From CAKZSB01 sp964573105 (GTDB taxonomy: Bacteria; Pseudomonadota; Gammaproteobacteria; Granulosicoccales; Granulosicoccaceae), in NCBI GenBank assembly GCA_964573105.1, contig CAZNIS010000016.1:25328-89327 (forward strand): a stretch of 64,000 bases of DNA. Direction: 5' to 3'. Positions 52,642 to 60,476 of the stretch are shown piece by piece. The translations under genes were made by a program, and so were the position numbers. Below the pieces are notes generated by a model. That model was not told the DNA's origin and searched no databases. It saw only the letters and a program-made list of their open reading frames with translations. Position 1 is the first letter of the stretch. Each line of letters opens with the position of its first letter.

Positions 52642-52654
52642 GACAGTACTTTCG

Positions 52655-53362
52655 TCAGGAGGCGGCGCGTCGCTCGGCGATCAACGCCGACGCGGTTTCG
52701 ACTGCCACCGCGGCATCGCGACAATAGGCATCGGCGCCGATAGCAGTGCCAAATTCCTCGTTCAGTGGTGCACCACCGACCAATACGATGTACTTGTCGC
52801 GAAGACCCTGCTCGACCAGCGTGTCGATCACCACTTTCATGTAGGGCATGGTAGTGGTAAGCAATGCAGACATGCCAAGGATTTCAGGCTGATGTTCCTC
52901 GAGTGCTGCCAGATAATCATCGACCGGGTTGTTGATGCCAAGATCGATGACTTCGAATCCGGCGCCTTCCATCATCATCGAAACCAGATTTTTTCCGATG
53001 TCGTGGATGTCGCCTTTCACTGTGCCAATCACCATTTTGCCGATTGTCTCGGCGCCGGTTTCTGCCAACAGCGGGCGCAGTATCTCCATACCGCCCTTCA
53101 TCGCGTTGGCCGCCATCAATACCTCTGGCACAAACAGGATGCCGTCGCGAAAATCGATACCGACGATGCGCATGCCCTCGACCAGTGCGTCATTGAGGAC
53201 TTTGTCGGGCCCCCATTGGCGCTCCAGCAGGATGTTGGTGCCTTCAATAATCTCGTCGCGCAGGCCGTTGTAGAGGTCGTCGTGCATCTGCTCGACCAAC
53301 TCGTCATCTTTCAGCTCTGAGAGGATGATCTCTTCTTCGTCGTCGTATTGTTCTTCTGACAT
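52655..53362 (-). CDS. mttC: Corrinoid (B12-binding) methyl carrier protein
   Basis: This 235-residue protein has an N-terminal helical cap domain (about 20-100) and a Rossmann-like B12 domain carrying GDIHDIGKNL, where His120 is the lower axial cobalt ligand in DxHxxG. It carries the methyl group from the MttB-family protein to MeTr. The N-terminus is strikingly acidic (EEQYDDEEEIILSELKDDE), in contrast to the basic tails of its partners, and the C-terminus ends IAERRAAS. It is the first gene of the seven-gene minus-strand operon. Confidence 0.9.
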   Translation of the reverse strand: MSEEQYDDEEEIILSELKDDELVEQMHDDLYNGLRDEIIEGTNILLERQWGPDKVLNDALVEGMRIVGIDFRDGILFVPEVLMAANAMKGGMEILRPLLAETGAETIGKMVIGTVKGDIHDIGKNLVSMMMEGAGFEVIDLGINNPVDDYLAALEEHQPEILGMSALLTTTMPYMKVVIDTLVEQGLRDKYIVLVGGAPLNEEFGTAIGADAYCRDAAVAVETASALIAERRAAS

Positions 53363-53739
53363 TTTTGCGCACTCGGTCTTGGGCTAAGGGGTTGGAAATC
53401 ATTGCCAGAACAGCGTTCTGGAGCAAGCGCATCTCGGTTTGACGTGCAAGAATCGTAGACCATTGGCCTTGCCGCAAGAGTAGTGACGGTAAGGGGTGTC
53501 GCGATGACAAAAGGGCGACAGCTTGTTGGCGAATCGCGACGCTAGGCTACCAAATCGGCCGATATTTCAACTTGTTCGCTATCCGGCAAAGGCCGGATGT
53601 TGCGGTTTGCGGGTCTGCTATCAGGCGCTCGGCTGCTGTTAAGGAGCCCGCTCGCTGGCGAGCCAGGGGTGTTCTGGTTCAAGGCGGCAGAGCTGCAACC
53701 GTTAAGAGCAGTAGTGATCGAGCCCGGTGAGGCGGGTGC
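53363..53739. other. 377-bp divergent region upstream of the corrinoid operon
   Basis: The region contains the promoter of the corrinoid operon (minus). A 17-bp inverted repeat CCAGAAC-AGC-GTTCTGG at 53405-53421, 43 bp before the first ATG, is a good operator candidate. A second hairpin, ATCCGGC-AAAG-GCCGGAT, lies at 53581-53598. No B12-riboswitch core is visible. A minus-strand 95-codon frame across 53542-53829 lacks support. Confidence 0.5.
53405..53421. promoter_or_regulatory. Inverted repeat CCAGAAC-N3-GTTCTGG upstream of the corrinoid operon
   Basis: Perfect 7-bp arms lie 43 bp upstream of the corrinoid-protein start. The site is a candidate for the GlxA/GbdR-type regulator encoded at 46095 or for another repressor. 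Confidence 0.5.
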
Positions 53740-54075
53740 ATGGCACAGGGATTTGCCGTGCTCGAACCTTTCGTCCGGGATTCTGTCGGTATTGCTCCGG
53801 CACATGAACAGGGTATTGCTATGGTGCACGATGCGAGCGGCAGGGATCTGATCGCAAGCCTGGGAAAAGATGCGGACGGCGCGTCACTGCAGGCATTGAC
53901 TAGTCGACTTGAAGCCGTGCGTGCGCAGTACGTGTCCAGGCTTGACGGTCGCGCAGACGACTGTCAGACGCGCGAAATCAGGGCCGTGATCGCAGCTTAT
54001 GATGCAGCGCTCGGCGCGCTGCCGGCGCTGTGGGAAAAAGCGCGTCGCGATCGACCGGGAGTCAGCGGCGTCTGA
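53740..54075 (+). CDS. Small hypothetical protein
   Basis: This 111-residue protein starts at the ATG at 53740, with GAGG 8 nt upstream, and has codon usage like its neighbours. The second half is a helical, charged segment (SRLEAVRAQYVSRLDGRAD... AAYDAALGALPALWEKARRD). There is no signal peptide, cysteine motif or recognised domain. It is divergent from the corrinoid operon and convergent with the pyruvate dehydrogenase operon. It may be a small adaptor, but no function can be assigned. Confidence 0.5.
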   Translation: MAQGFAVLEPFVRDSVGIAPAHEQGIAMVHDASGRDLIASLGKDADGASLQALTSRLEAVRAQYVSRLDGRADDCQTREIRAVIAAYDAALGALPALWEKARRDRPGVSGV

Positions 54076-54103
54076 GCCGCTGTTTGCATTGCTCTCGGGC
54101 AGC

Positions 54104-55828
54104 CTACTTGCGCGGCGCGTAGATATCAGTACAGGTACCTTCAGCCACTTCGCAAGCGAAGTTTAGCGTCTCGGATAGCGTGGGATGCGGGTGGATCGTC
54201 AGTGCGATGTCCTCGATGTCGGCACCCATCTCAAGCGCCAGTACCGCCTCTGCGATCAACTCGCCGGCATTCGGTCCGGTCATGCCAGCGCCCAGCACGC
54301 GTTTTGATTCCGGGTCGAGAATGACCTTGGTTAGACCTTCGCTGCGGGCAATGCTGAGCGCCCGACCGCTGGCAGCCCACGGAAATACCCCTTTCTCGTA
54401 GGCAATGCCTTTTGCTTTGGCCTCGGTTTCAGTCAGCCCCATCCAGGCAATTTCGGGGTCGGTATAGGCGACTGACGGAATGGTTGACGGGTCGAATGCC
54501 GACTTGTGACCTGCGATCACCTCGGCCGCTACCTTGCCTTCGTGCGTTGCCTTGTGGGCGAGCATAGGCTGGCCAACGATATCGCCGATCGCGAAAATGT
54601 GATCGACGTTGGTACGCTGTTGTGCATCGACGGCAATAAACCCACGATCATCCACTGCGACACCGGCGTTTTCTGCTGCGAGTTTGCGTCCGTTGGGACT
54701 GCGCCCTACCGCCAGCAGCACGCGGTCGAAGGTATCCGACGCGGGAGCCTTGCCGCCCTCGAATGAGACCAGCAGCCCATTGTCGGTAGACTCGACTGCG
54801 GTGACTTTGGCGCCAGTGTAGATGTTCTCGTACTGCTTGCGTATGCGTTTTTCGAGTGGTCGGACGAGATCCCGATCACAACCGGGAATCAGCGTGTCGG
54901 ACAATTCCACCACCGTGACTTTGGTGCCCAGTGCCGCGTACACGCAGCTCATCTCAAGCCCGATAATACCGCCACCAATCACCAGCATCCGATCGGGAAT
55001 ATCGGCCAGTGCCAGTGCGCCGGTGGAGTCGATCAGTCGATCATCGTCGTAGGGCAGGCCGGGAATGCGAGTGACTTCGGAACCTGCGGCGATGATCGCA
55101 TGCCGGAAGTTGATTAGCGTCGGGGTGCCGTCTTGATTAACCGCAAGTTGATTGGCAGACGTGAACTGCGCCTCGCCGTGAACGACCGTGACATTGCGCT
55201 GTTTGGCCAGACCGTCGAGGCCGCCGGTGAGCTGTGAAATCACCTTGTCCTTGAACCCTCGGAGTTTATCGACATCGATGGTCGGCTCGCCGAAATCAAT
55301 GCCATGATCTCGCATCTCACGTGTCTCGGTGATGATTTGCGCGCTGTGCAACAGTGCTTTGGACGGAATACAGCCGACATTGAGACAGACGCCACCAAGC
55401 GTTGGGTAGCGTTCGATCAGGGTGACGGACAGACCGAGATCTGCCGCGCGAAACGCTGCGGTATAGCCGCCAGGGCCCGCGCCGATGACGACAACATCTG
55501 TGTCGGCACTGGATGCGCTGTCAGAGGCGGGCGCGACGGGCGCAGGTTGCGGCGCTGCTGCATCCTCTGTGGTTGTGGCCGTGGCTTCTTCTACAGCGAC
55601 GACAGCGATGGCAGTGCCAGCGGACACGCGGTCGCCAACCGAGACGAGAATGGACGTGATCTCACCGGTGAACGGTGAGGGGATTTCCATGCTCGCCTTG
55701 TCGCTTTCTACGGTCAGCAGTGAATCCTCAACGGCAATTCGATCGCCAGTTGAGACCAGTATTTCGATAATTTCAACATCGTTGAAATCGCCGATGTCCG
55801 GGATTTCGATAGTCTGCAGATTGCTCAC
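54104..55828 (-). CDS. lpdA: Dihydrolipoyl dehydrogenase with N-terminal lipoyl domain (PDH E3)
   Basis: This 574-residue E3 of the pyruvate dehydrogenase complex has a lipoyl domain at residues 1-80 with VESDKASMEIPS, a linker rich in Ala/Pro/Glu, then the FAD domain (GAGPGGYTAA), the disulfide GGVCLNVGCIPSK, the NAD site GGGIIGLEM and the HPHPTLSETL active end. Lipoyl-E3 fusions are known in several bacterial PDH complexes. It lies 13 nt after aceF and closes the aceE-aceF-lpd operon. Its lipoyl domain closely resembles those of the neighbouring E2. Confidence 0.93.
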   Translation of the reverse strand: MSNLQTIEIPDIGDFNDVEIIEILVSTGDRIAVEDSLLTVESDKASMEIPSPFTGEITSILVSVGDRVSAGTAIAVVAVEEATATTTEDAAAPQPAPVAPASDSASSADTDVVVIGAGPGGYTAAFRAADLGLSVTLIERYPTLGGVCLNVGCIPSKALLHSAQIITETREMRDHGIDFGEPTIDVDKLRGFKDKVISQLTGGLDGLAKQRNVTVVHGEAQFTSANQLAVNQDGTPTLINFRHAIIAAGSEVTRIPGLPYDDDRLIDSTGALALADIPDRMLVIGGGIIGLEMSCVYAALGTKVTVVELSDTLIPGCDRDLVRPLEKRIRKQYENIYTGAKVTAVESTDNGLLVSFEGGKAPASDTFDRVLLAVGRSPNGRKLAAENAGVAVDDRGFIAVDAQQRTNVDHIFAIGDIVGQPMLAHKATHEGKVAAEVIAGHKSAFDPSTIPSVAYTDPEIAWMGLTETEAKAKGIAYEKGVFPWAASGRALSIARSEGLTKVILDPESKRVLGAGMTGPNAGELIAEAVLALEMGADIEDIALTIHPHPTLSETLNFACEVAEGTCTDIYAPRK

Positions 55829-55841
55829 ATTCGAATCCTCG

Positions 55842-57494
55842 TTACAGCAGCAGGTTGCGAACGTCGGAGATCAGTTCGCAGTAGTGCGCCATGAACCGAG
55901 CACCCTCGGCACCATCGATGACGCGGTGATCGTAGGTGACATCAAGCGGGCACAATAGCCGCGGAATGAATTCGTCGCCATTCCATACCGGTTGCATCTT
56001 CGCGCGCGATATACCCAGTATCGCCACCTCGGGAGGATTGACGATGGGGGTAAATGCGGTACCGCCAATTCCGCCGAGGCTGGAAATGGTCATGCAGGCA
56101 CCCTGCATGTCGTCTGGTTTGAGTTTTTTATCGCGTGCCTTTTTGCTGAGCTCGGACATTTCCTCGGATAGTGTGTAGATGCTCTTTTTATCGGCGTCTT
56201 TCAGTACCGGTACTACCAGGCCTGCCGGTGTATCCACTGCGATACCGATATTGAAATACTTCTTGTAGAACAGGGATTCGCCGTCCGCCGATAGCGATGA
56301 ATTAAAGCGTGGGAACGCCTTTAACGCGGCTGCCAGTGCCTTAACGTGAAATACCAGTCCAGTCACTCTGATCCCTTTTTCAGCCGCCTTCGGTTTTATC
56401 GACTGCCGGAATGCCTCCATCTCCGTGATATCTGCCTCTTCGTGGTAAGTCACCAGTGGCAGATTCAACCAGGCGCGGTGCAGATTCTGTGCTGTCAGAC
56501 GATTGATGCGGGTCAGTTCAACGCGTTCGGTTTCGCCGAACACTGAAAAATCGACTTCCGGGATCGGCGGTATGCCGGCGCCACCGACAAGGCCCGCCGC
56601 GGTCTGTGCGCTGCCATAGGCCGTGCCACTGCTCTCCATGCTCGACTTTACAAATGTCTTGACGTCGGACTTCAGTACTCGGCCCTTGTGGCCTGAACCG
56701 GCAACGAGGCTGAGGTCGACACCTAGTTGGCGGGCGAATTTTCTAACGCCCGGGCTTGCGTGCGCGCGGCGGCCTGTCTCCCTGGCCATACGCTGCGTGG
56801 GTGAACGAGTGTTCTGTTGTCGGGCGGCTGTATCCGCTTTCGGCGCTGCAGCAGGCGCGGGCTGGGGTGAAGGCGCCGGTGCTTCGGTTGCCGGCTCGGG
56901 TGCTGGTGTCGCTGCTGCGGTGTCTGCCGTGGTGCTAATTTCGACAATCTCTGTTCCAGCGGAAATCTTGTCGCCCACTGACACCATCAGACGGGTGATT
57001 TCGCCCGCCGCTGTCGATGGAATTTCCATGCTGGCTTTGTCGGATTCAAGCGTCAGCAGTGATTGCTCCAGGTCGACCTGGTCGCCGGTGTTGACCAGTA
57101 TTTCGATTACTTCGACTTCATCGAAGTCTCCGATGTCCGGCACCGTCACGGTGTGCAGGCTACCGGTGGCAGGTGCTGCAGCGGCAGGCGCATTGTCGGG
57201 TTCGGATGTTTGTGCCGGGGCCGGAGCAGCTGCTGCGCTTTCGGTTGTCGGTGCGCTGGCGGCAACGGTGACGATAACGTCGCCCTGCGACACTTTGTCG
57301 CCCACCGCGACGGCGATGCTTTGAATGGTGCCGGCGTGACTGGATGGAATTTCCATGCTCGCCTTGTCGCTCTCCAGGGTGATCAACGATTGTTCGGCCT
57401 CCACTGTGTCGCCGACGGCGACCAGTACTTCAATTACCTCCACCGAGTCGAAATCACCGATGTCCGGAACTTGAATCTCTGCTGCATTTGTCAT
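55842..57494 (-). CDS. aceF: Pyruvate dehydrogenase E2, dihydrolipoamide acetyltransferase
   Basis: This 550-residue E2 transfers the acetyl group from lipoate to CoA and forms the complex core. Two lipoyl domains (about 1-80 and 115-195), each with LESDKASMEIPS, are joined by Ala/Pro/Thr linkers. A subunit-binding domain (ASPGVRKFARQLGVDLSLV, about 250-285) and the acetyltransferase domain ending DVTYDHRVIDG follow. Two lipoyl modules are fewer than the three of E. coli, with the third instead carried on E3. It lies 13 nt after aceE. Confidence 0.93.
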   Translation of the reverse strand: MTNAAEIQVPDIGDFDSVEVIEVLVAVGDTVEAEQSLITLESDKASMEIPSSHAGTIQSIAVAVGDKVSQGDVIVTVAASAPTTESAAAAPAPAQTSEPDNAPAAAAPATGSLHTVTVPDIGDFDEVEVIEILVNTGDQVDLEQSLLTLESDKASMEIPSTAAGEITRLMVSVGDKISAGTEIVEISTTADTAAATPAPEPATEAPAPSPQPAPAAAPKADTAARQQNTRSPTQRMARETGRRAHASPGVRKFARQLGVDLSLVAGSGHKGRVLKSDVKTFVKSSMESSGTAYGSAQTAAGLVGGAGIPPIPEVDFSVFGETERVELTRINRLTAQNLHRAWLNLPLVTYHEEADITEMEAFRQSIKPKAAEKGIRVTGLVFHVKALAAALKAFPRFNSSLSADGESLFYKKYFNIGIAVDTPAGLVVPVLKDADKKSIYTLSEEMSELSKKARDKKLKPDDMQGACMTISSLGGIGGTAFTPIVNPPEVAILGISRAKMQPVWNGDEFIPRLLCPLDVTYDHRVIDGAEGARFMAHYCELISDVRNLLL

Positions 57495-57507
57495 GGCTGC
57501 GCTCCCG

Positions 57508-60165
57508 TTAAACCGTCACCGGATTCGGCTTGTTCGGATCCAGGCCGTATTTCTTCACCGCACTGGCGACGACCTCGGCATCGACGGCACCGTCCTCACA
57601 CAGCGATTTCAATGCCGCCACCACGACATAGAAGCGATTCACTTCGAAAAAGTCGCGCAATTTTTCGCGGGTGTCGGAGCGCCCGAAACCGTCGGTGCCA
57701 AGCACCTTATAGGTTTGCGGGATGAATTCCCGGATGCCATCGGACAGCGCCTTCATGTAGTCGCTGGAGGCGATAACTGGGTTGCTGGTTTGCCCGAGCA
57801 GCTCGGTTACGTAGGGTACGCGGGCTGGTTTGGCGGGATTAATCGTGTTCCAGCGTGTCGCCGCCAGGCCTTCGCGGCGCAACTCATTGAAGCTGGTCAC
57901 GCTCCATATATCAGAGCCGATATCCCAGTCATCGCGCAGCAGTTTGGACGCGGCGATTACCTCTCGGAGAATCACTCCGGCACCCAACAGATTGACCCGT
58001 AGTTTGCCACTGGCATCGACGCTTTCCAGGTGATACATCCCTTTGATGATGCCGTCTTCAACACCCTCTGGCAGGGCCGGGTGGTGGTAGTTCTCGTTCA
58101 TCGCGGTGATGTAGAAGAAGACGTCTTCCTGGTTTTGCACCATGCGCTGCATGCCGTTGTGAACAATCACCGCCATCTCGTACGCGAAGCAGGGGTCATA
58201 GCACACACAGTTGGGGATCGTGCTGGCGAGCAGGTGGCTGTGGCCGTCTTCGTGCTGCAGGCCCTCACCGTTGAGCGTGGTGCGCCCCGCGGTACCACCG
58301 ATCAGGAAGCCTCTGGCGCGCATGTCGCCGGCCGCCCAGGCCAGATCGCCGATGCGCTGGAAGCCAAACATGGAATAGAACACGTAGAACGGCACCATGC
58401 TGACACCGTGGGTGCTGTAGGACGTTGCCGCCGCGATCCAGGATGACATGGCGCCAGCTTCGGTAATACCCTCCTCGAGGATCTGGCCGCTTTTGTCTTC
58501 CTTGTAGAACATCACCTGATCGCGATCCTGCGGGGTGTAGAGCTGCCCGACTGATGAGTAGATACCCAGTTGTCGGAACATGCCGTCCATGCCGAAGGTG
58601 CGTGCCTCGTCCGGCACGATCGGCACGATGTGTTTGCCGACCTTTTTGTCTCGGGTGAGGGCGGTGAGCAACCGCACAAAGGCCATTGTGGTTGAGATTT
58701 CCCTATCACCCGAGTCTTTCAGCATGGCTGAGAACGACTCCAGCGGCGGCACTTCCAGGGGCTCTGCGAATTTCTTTCGCTGTGGCAGATAGCCGCCCAG
58801 CGCCTCGCGCCGTTCGCGCATGTAGGTCAGCAGTTCGCTGCCTTCTTCAGGCTGGCAGTATTCGAGGTTTTCGACTTGTTCGTCGCTCAACGGAATGTTG
58901 AATCGATCGCGCATGCCGCGCAGCGATTCCATGGCCATTTTCTTTTGCTGGTGAGTGGCGTTGGTGCCCTCGCCAGACTCGCCCATGCCGTAACCCTTGA
59001 CGGTCTTGGCCAGAATGACGGTCGGCTGTCCTTCGTGATGGGTGGCGGCGTGATAGGCCGCAAAAATTTTATGCGGATCGTGTCCGCCGCGATTCAGACG
59101 CCAGATGTCTTCGTCCGACAGTTTGGCGACCATGGCGGCCGTTTCGGGGTATTTGCCGAAAAACTTCTCGCGCGTGTAGGCGCCATCTTTTGCCTTGAAA
59201 TTCTGGTACTCGCCGTCGACGGTCTCCATCATCAGTTGCTTGAGTTTGCCATCGTGGTCACGCGCCAGTAATGGATCCCAGTACGAACCCCAGATCACTT
59301 TGATCACATTCCAGCCAGCGCCGCGGAATACCGCTTCGAGCTCCTGAATGATCTTGCCGTTGCCACGCACCGGGCCATCCAGACGCTGCAGGTTGCAGTT
59401 GATGACAAAGGTCAGGTTGTCCAGTTTTTCACGACCGGCCAAAGAGATGGCGCCGAGTGATTCGGGCTCATCCATCTCGCCATCGCCCATATAGGCCCAG
59501 ACCTGCCGGTTGCTGGTCTTGGATAGGCCGCGATCCTGCAGGTACTTCATGTAGCGCGCCTGGTAGATCGCCATGATCGATGTCAGGCCCATCGATACCG
59601 TCGGGAATTGCCAGAAGTCAGGCATCAGGTACGGGTGTGGGTAGGACGAGAGCCCCTTGCCGTCGGTCTCGCGTCGGAAGTTGTCCAGATCCTGTTCGCT
59701 AAGTCTGCCCTCGAGGAAGGCGCGCGCGTAGATGCCGGGGGCGGTATGGCCCTGAATGAACACGAGGTCGCCGCCATGTTCTGGACCCGGGGCGCGGAAA
59801 AAGTGATTGAAGCCGACGTCGTACAGTGTTGCAGCCGACGCGAAACTGGCGATGTGTCCACCGAGGTCCGAGCCGTCACGGTTGGCCCGCAACACCATGG
59901 CGGTCGCATTCCAGCGAATCATCGATCGTATCTGGTGCTCGACTTCGTGATTACCGGGGCTAGTGTGCTCCAGATGCGGCGGGATGGTGTTGATATACGC
60001 AGTTGAGGCACTGTAGGGCAGATTGGTGCCGGAGCGTCGGGATTGATCAATCAGCCGCTCGAGAAGATAGTGCGCGCGCTCCGGTCCTTCGTGTTCGATA
60101 ACCGCCTCGAGCGCCTCAAGCCACTCGCGGGTTTCCTGTGGATCGGTATCTGGCAGTTCGCGCAT
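57508..60165 (-). CDS. aceE: Pyruvate dehydrogenase E1, homodimeric AceE
   Basis: This 885-residue thiamin-diphosphate enzyme decarboxylates pyruvate and acetylates E2. I chose the ATG at 60163-60165 (MRELPDTDPQETREWLEALE), with AAGGG 8 nt upstream; 34 residues of the longer frame read through the promoter region and are not family sequence. The ThDP motif GDGEMDEPESLGAI...NCNLQRLDGPVRGN is complete, and QVWAYMGD and the HDGLAGEE-equivalent regions are family-typical. It is the first gene of aceE-aceF-lpd. A strong -10 and an inverted repeat upstream suggest repression. Confidence 0.93.
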   Translation of the reverse strand: MRELPDTDPQETREWLEALEAVIEHEGPERAHYLLERLIDQSRRSGTNLPYSASTAYINTIPPHLEHTSPGNHEVEHQIRSMIRWNATAMVLRANRDGSDLGGHIASFASAATLYDVGFNHFFRAPGPEHGGDLVFIQGHTAPGIYARAFLEGRLSEQDLDNFRRETDGKGLSSYPHPYLMPDFWQFPTVSMGLTSIMAIYQARYMKYLQDRGLSKTSNRQVWAYMGDGEMDEPESLGAISLAGREKLDNLTFVINCNLQRLDGPVRGNGKIIQELEAVFRGAGWNVIKVIWGSYWDPLLARDHDGKLKQLMMETVDGEYQNFKAKDGAYTREKFFGKYPETAAMVAKLSDEDIWRLNRGGHDPHKIFAAYHAATHHEGQPTVILAKTVKGYGMGESGEGTNATHQQKKMAMESLRGMRDRFNIPLSDEQVENLEYCQPEEGSELLTYMRERREALGGYLPQRKKFAEPLEVPPLESFSAMLKDSGDREISTTMAFVRLLTALTRDKKVGKHIVPIVPDEARTFGMDGMFRQLGIYSSVGQLYTPQDRDQVMFYKEDKSGQILEEGITEAGAMSSWIAAATSYSTHGVSMVPFYVFYSMFGFQRIGDLAWAAGDMRARGFLIGGTAGRTTLNGEGLQHEDGHSHLLASTIPNCVCYDPCFAYEMAVIVHNGMQRMVQNQEDVFFYITAMNENYHHPALPEGVEDGIIKGMYHLESVDASGKLRVNLLGAGVILREVIAASKLLRDDWDIGSDIWSVTSFNELRREGLAATRWNTINPAKPARVPYVTELLGQTSNPVIASSDYMKALSDGIREFIPQTYKVLGTDGFGRSDTREKLRDFFEVNRFYVVVAALKSLCEDGAVDAEVVASAVKKYGLDPNKPNPVTV

Positions 60166-60332
60166 GGAGCAACCCTTCTGTGGTGTTATAAGGTCAAGCA
60201 GTGCGCGCCGGGTAGGACAGTCACTGCAGATAGACTGCGTAGCAGGCGCAGAAATGCACCAATCCAACCGGGATCAGAGCAAATTTTGCGCTTTCGAACC
60301 TCGCCAGCCTGTAGCCAGTGGGCCACGGGAGT

Positions 60333-60357
60333 CGACAGTGCGGATAACTCACTGTCG
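60333..60357 (-). promoter_or_regulatory. Probable operator of aceE: CGACAGTG-N9-CACTGTCG
   Basis: Perfect 8-bp arms separated by 9 nt lie just downstream of the minus-strand TATAAT at 60366-60371, overlapping the expected transcription start. The site does not match the E. coli PdhR box, so the regulator is probably different. Confidence 0.6.
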
Positions 60358-60365
60358 CAGCAGAG

Positions 60366-60371
60366 ATTATA
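60366..60371 (-). promoter_or_regulatory. Consensus -10 box of aceE promoter
   Basis: TATAAT on the minus strand. The -35 region 17 bp further upstream (CAGTCA) is weak, which suggests dependence on an activator or modest basal strength. Confidence 0.5.
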
Positions 60372-60476
60372 GCTGAGCTGGTTACAACTGACTGGCAGTG
60401 CGTTGATTACAAGGTCTGTGCCGCCTGTCACAGGTTTGGAGATTTAAATTCCCTAATTGTTCAATCGCCAATGCCT

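Larger units (their letters stand above)
60166..60476. other. 311-bp region holding the aceE promoter
   Basis: Between mtaB (minus, upstream) and aceE. It includes a minus-strand TATAAT box at 60366-60371 and the inverted repeat at 60333-60357. A further 165 nt of leader precede aceE. No ORF or RNA gene is convincing. Confidence 0.55.

Noticed and set aside
53363..53739. Cobalamin riboswitch upstream of the corrinoid operon
   Set aside because: I could not find the conserved B12-box core or the expected hairpin arrangement on the minus strand; only the inverted repeat at 53405-53421 stands out.
53542..53829. 95-codon minus-strand frame upstream of the corrinoid operon
   Set aside because: It overlaps the better-supported plus-strand gene at 53740 and has no RBS or recognisable sequence.
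60166..60267. 34-residue N-terminal extension of AceE
   Set aside because: It is absent from the family and the internal ATG has a good AAGGG site at the right distance.
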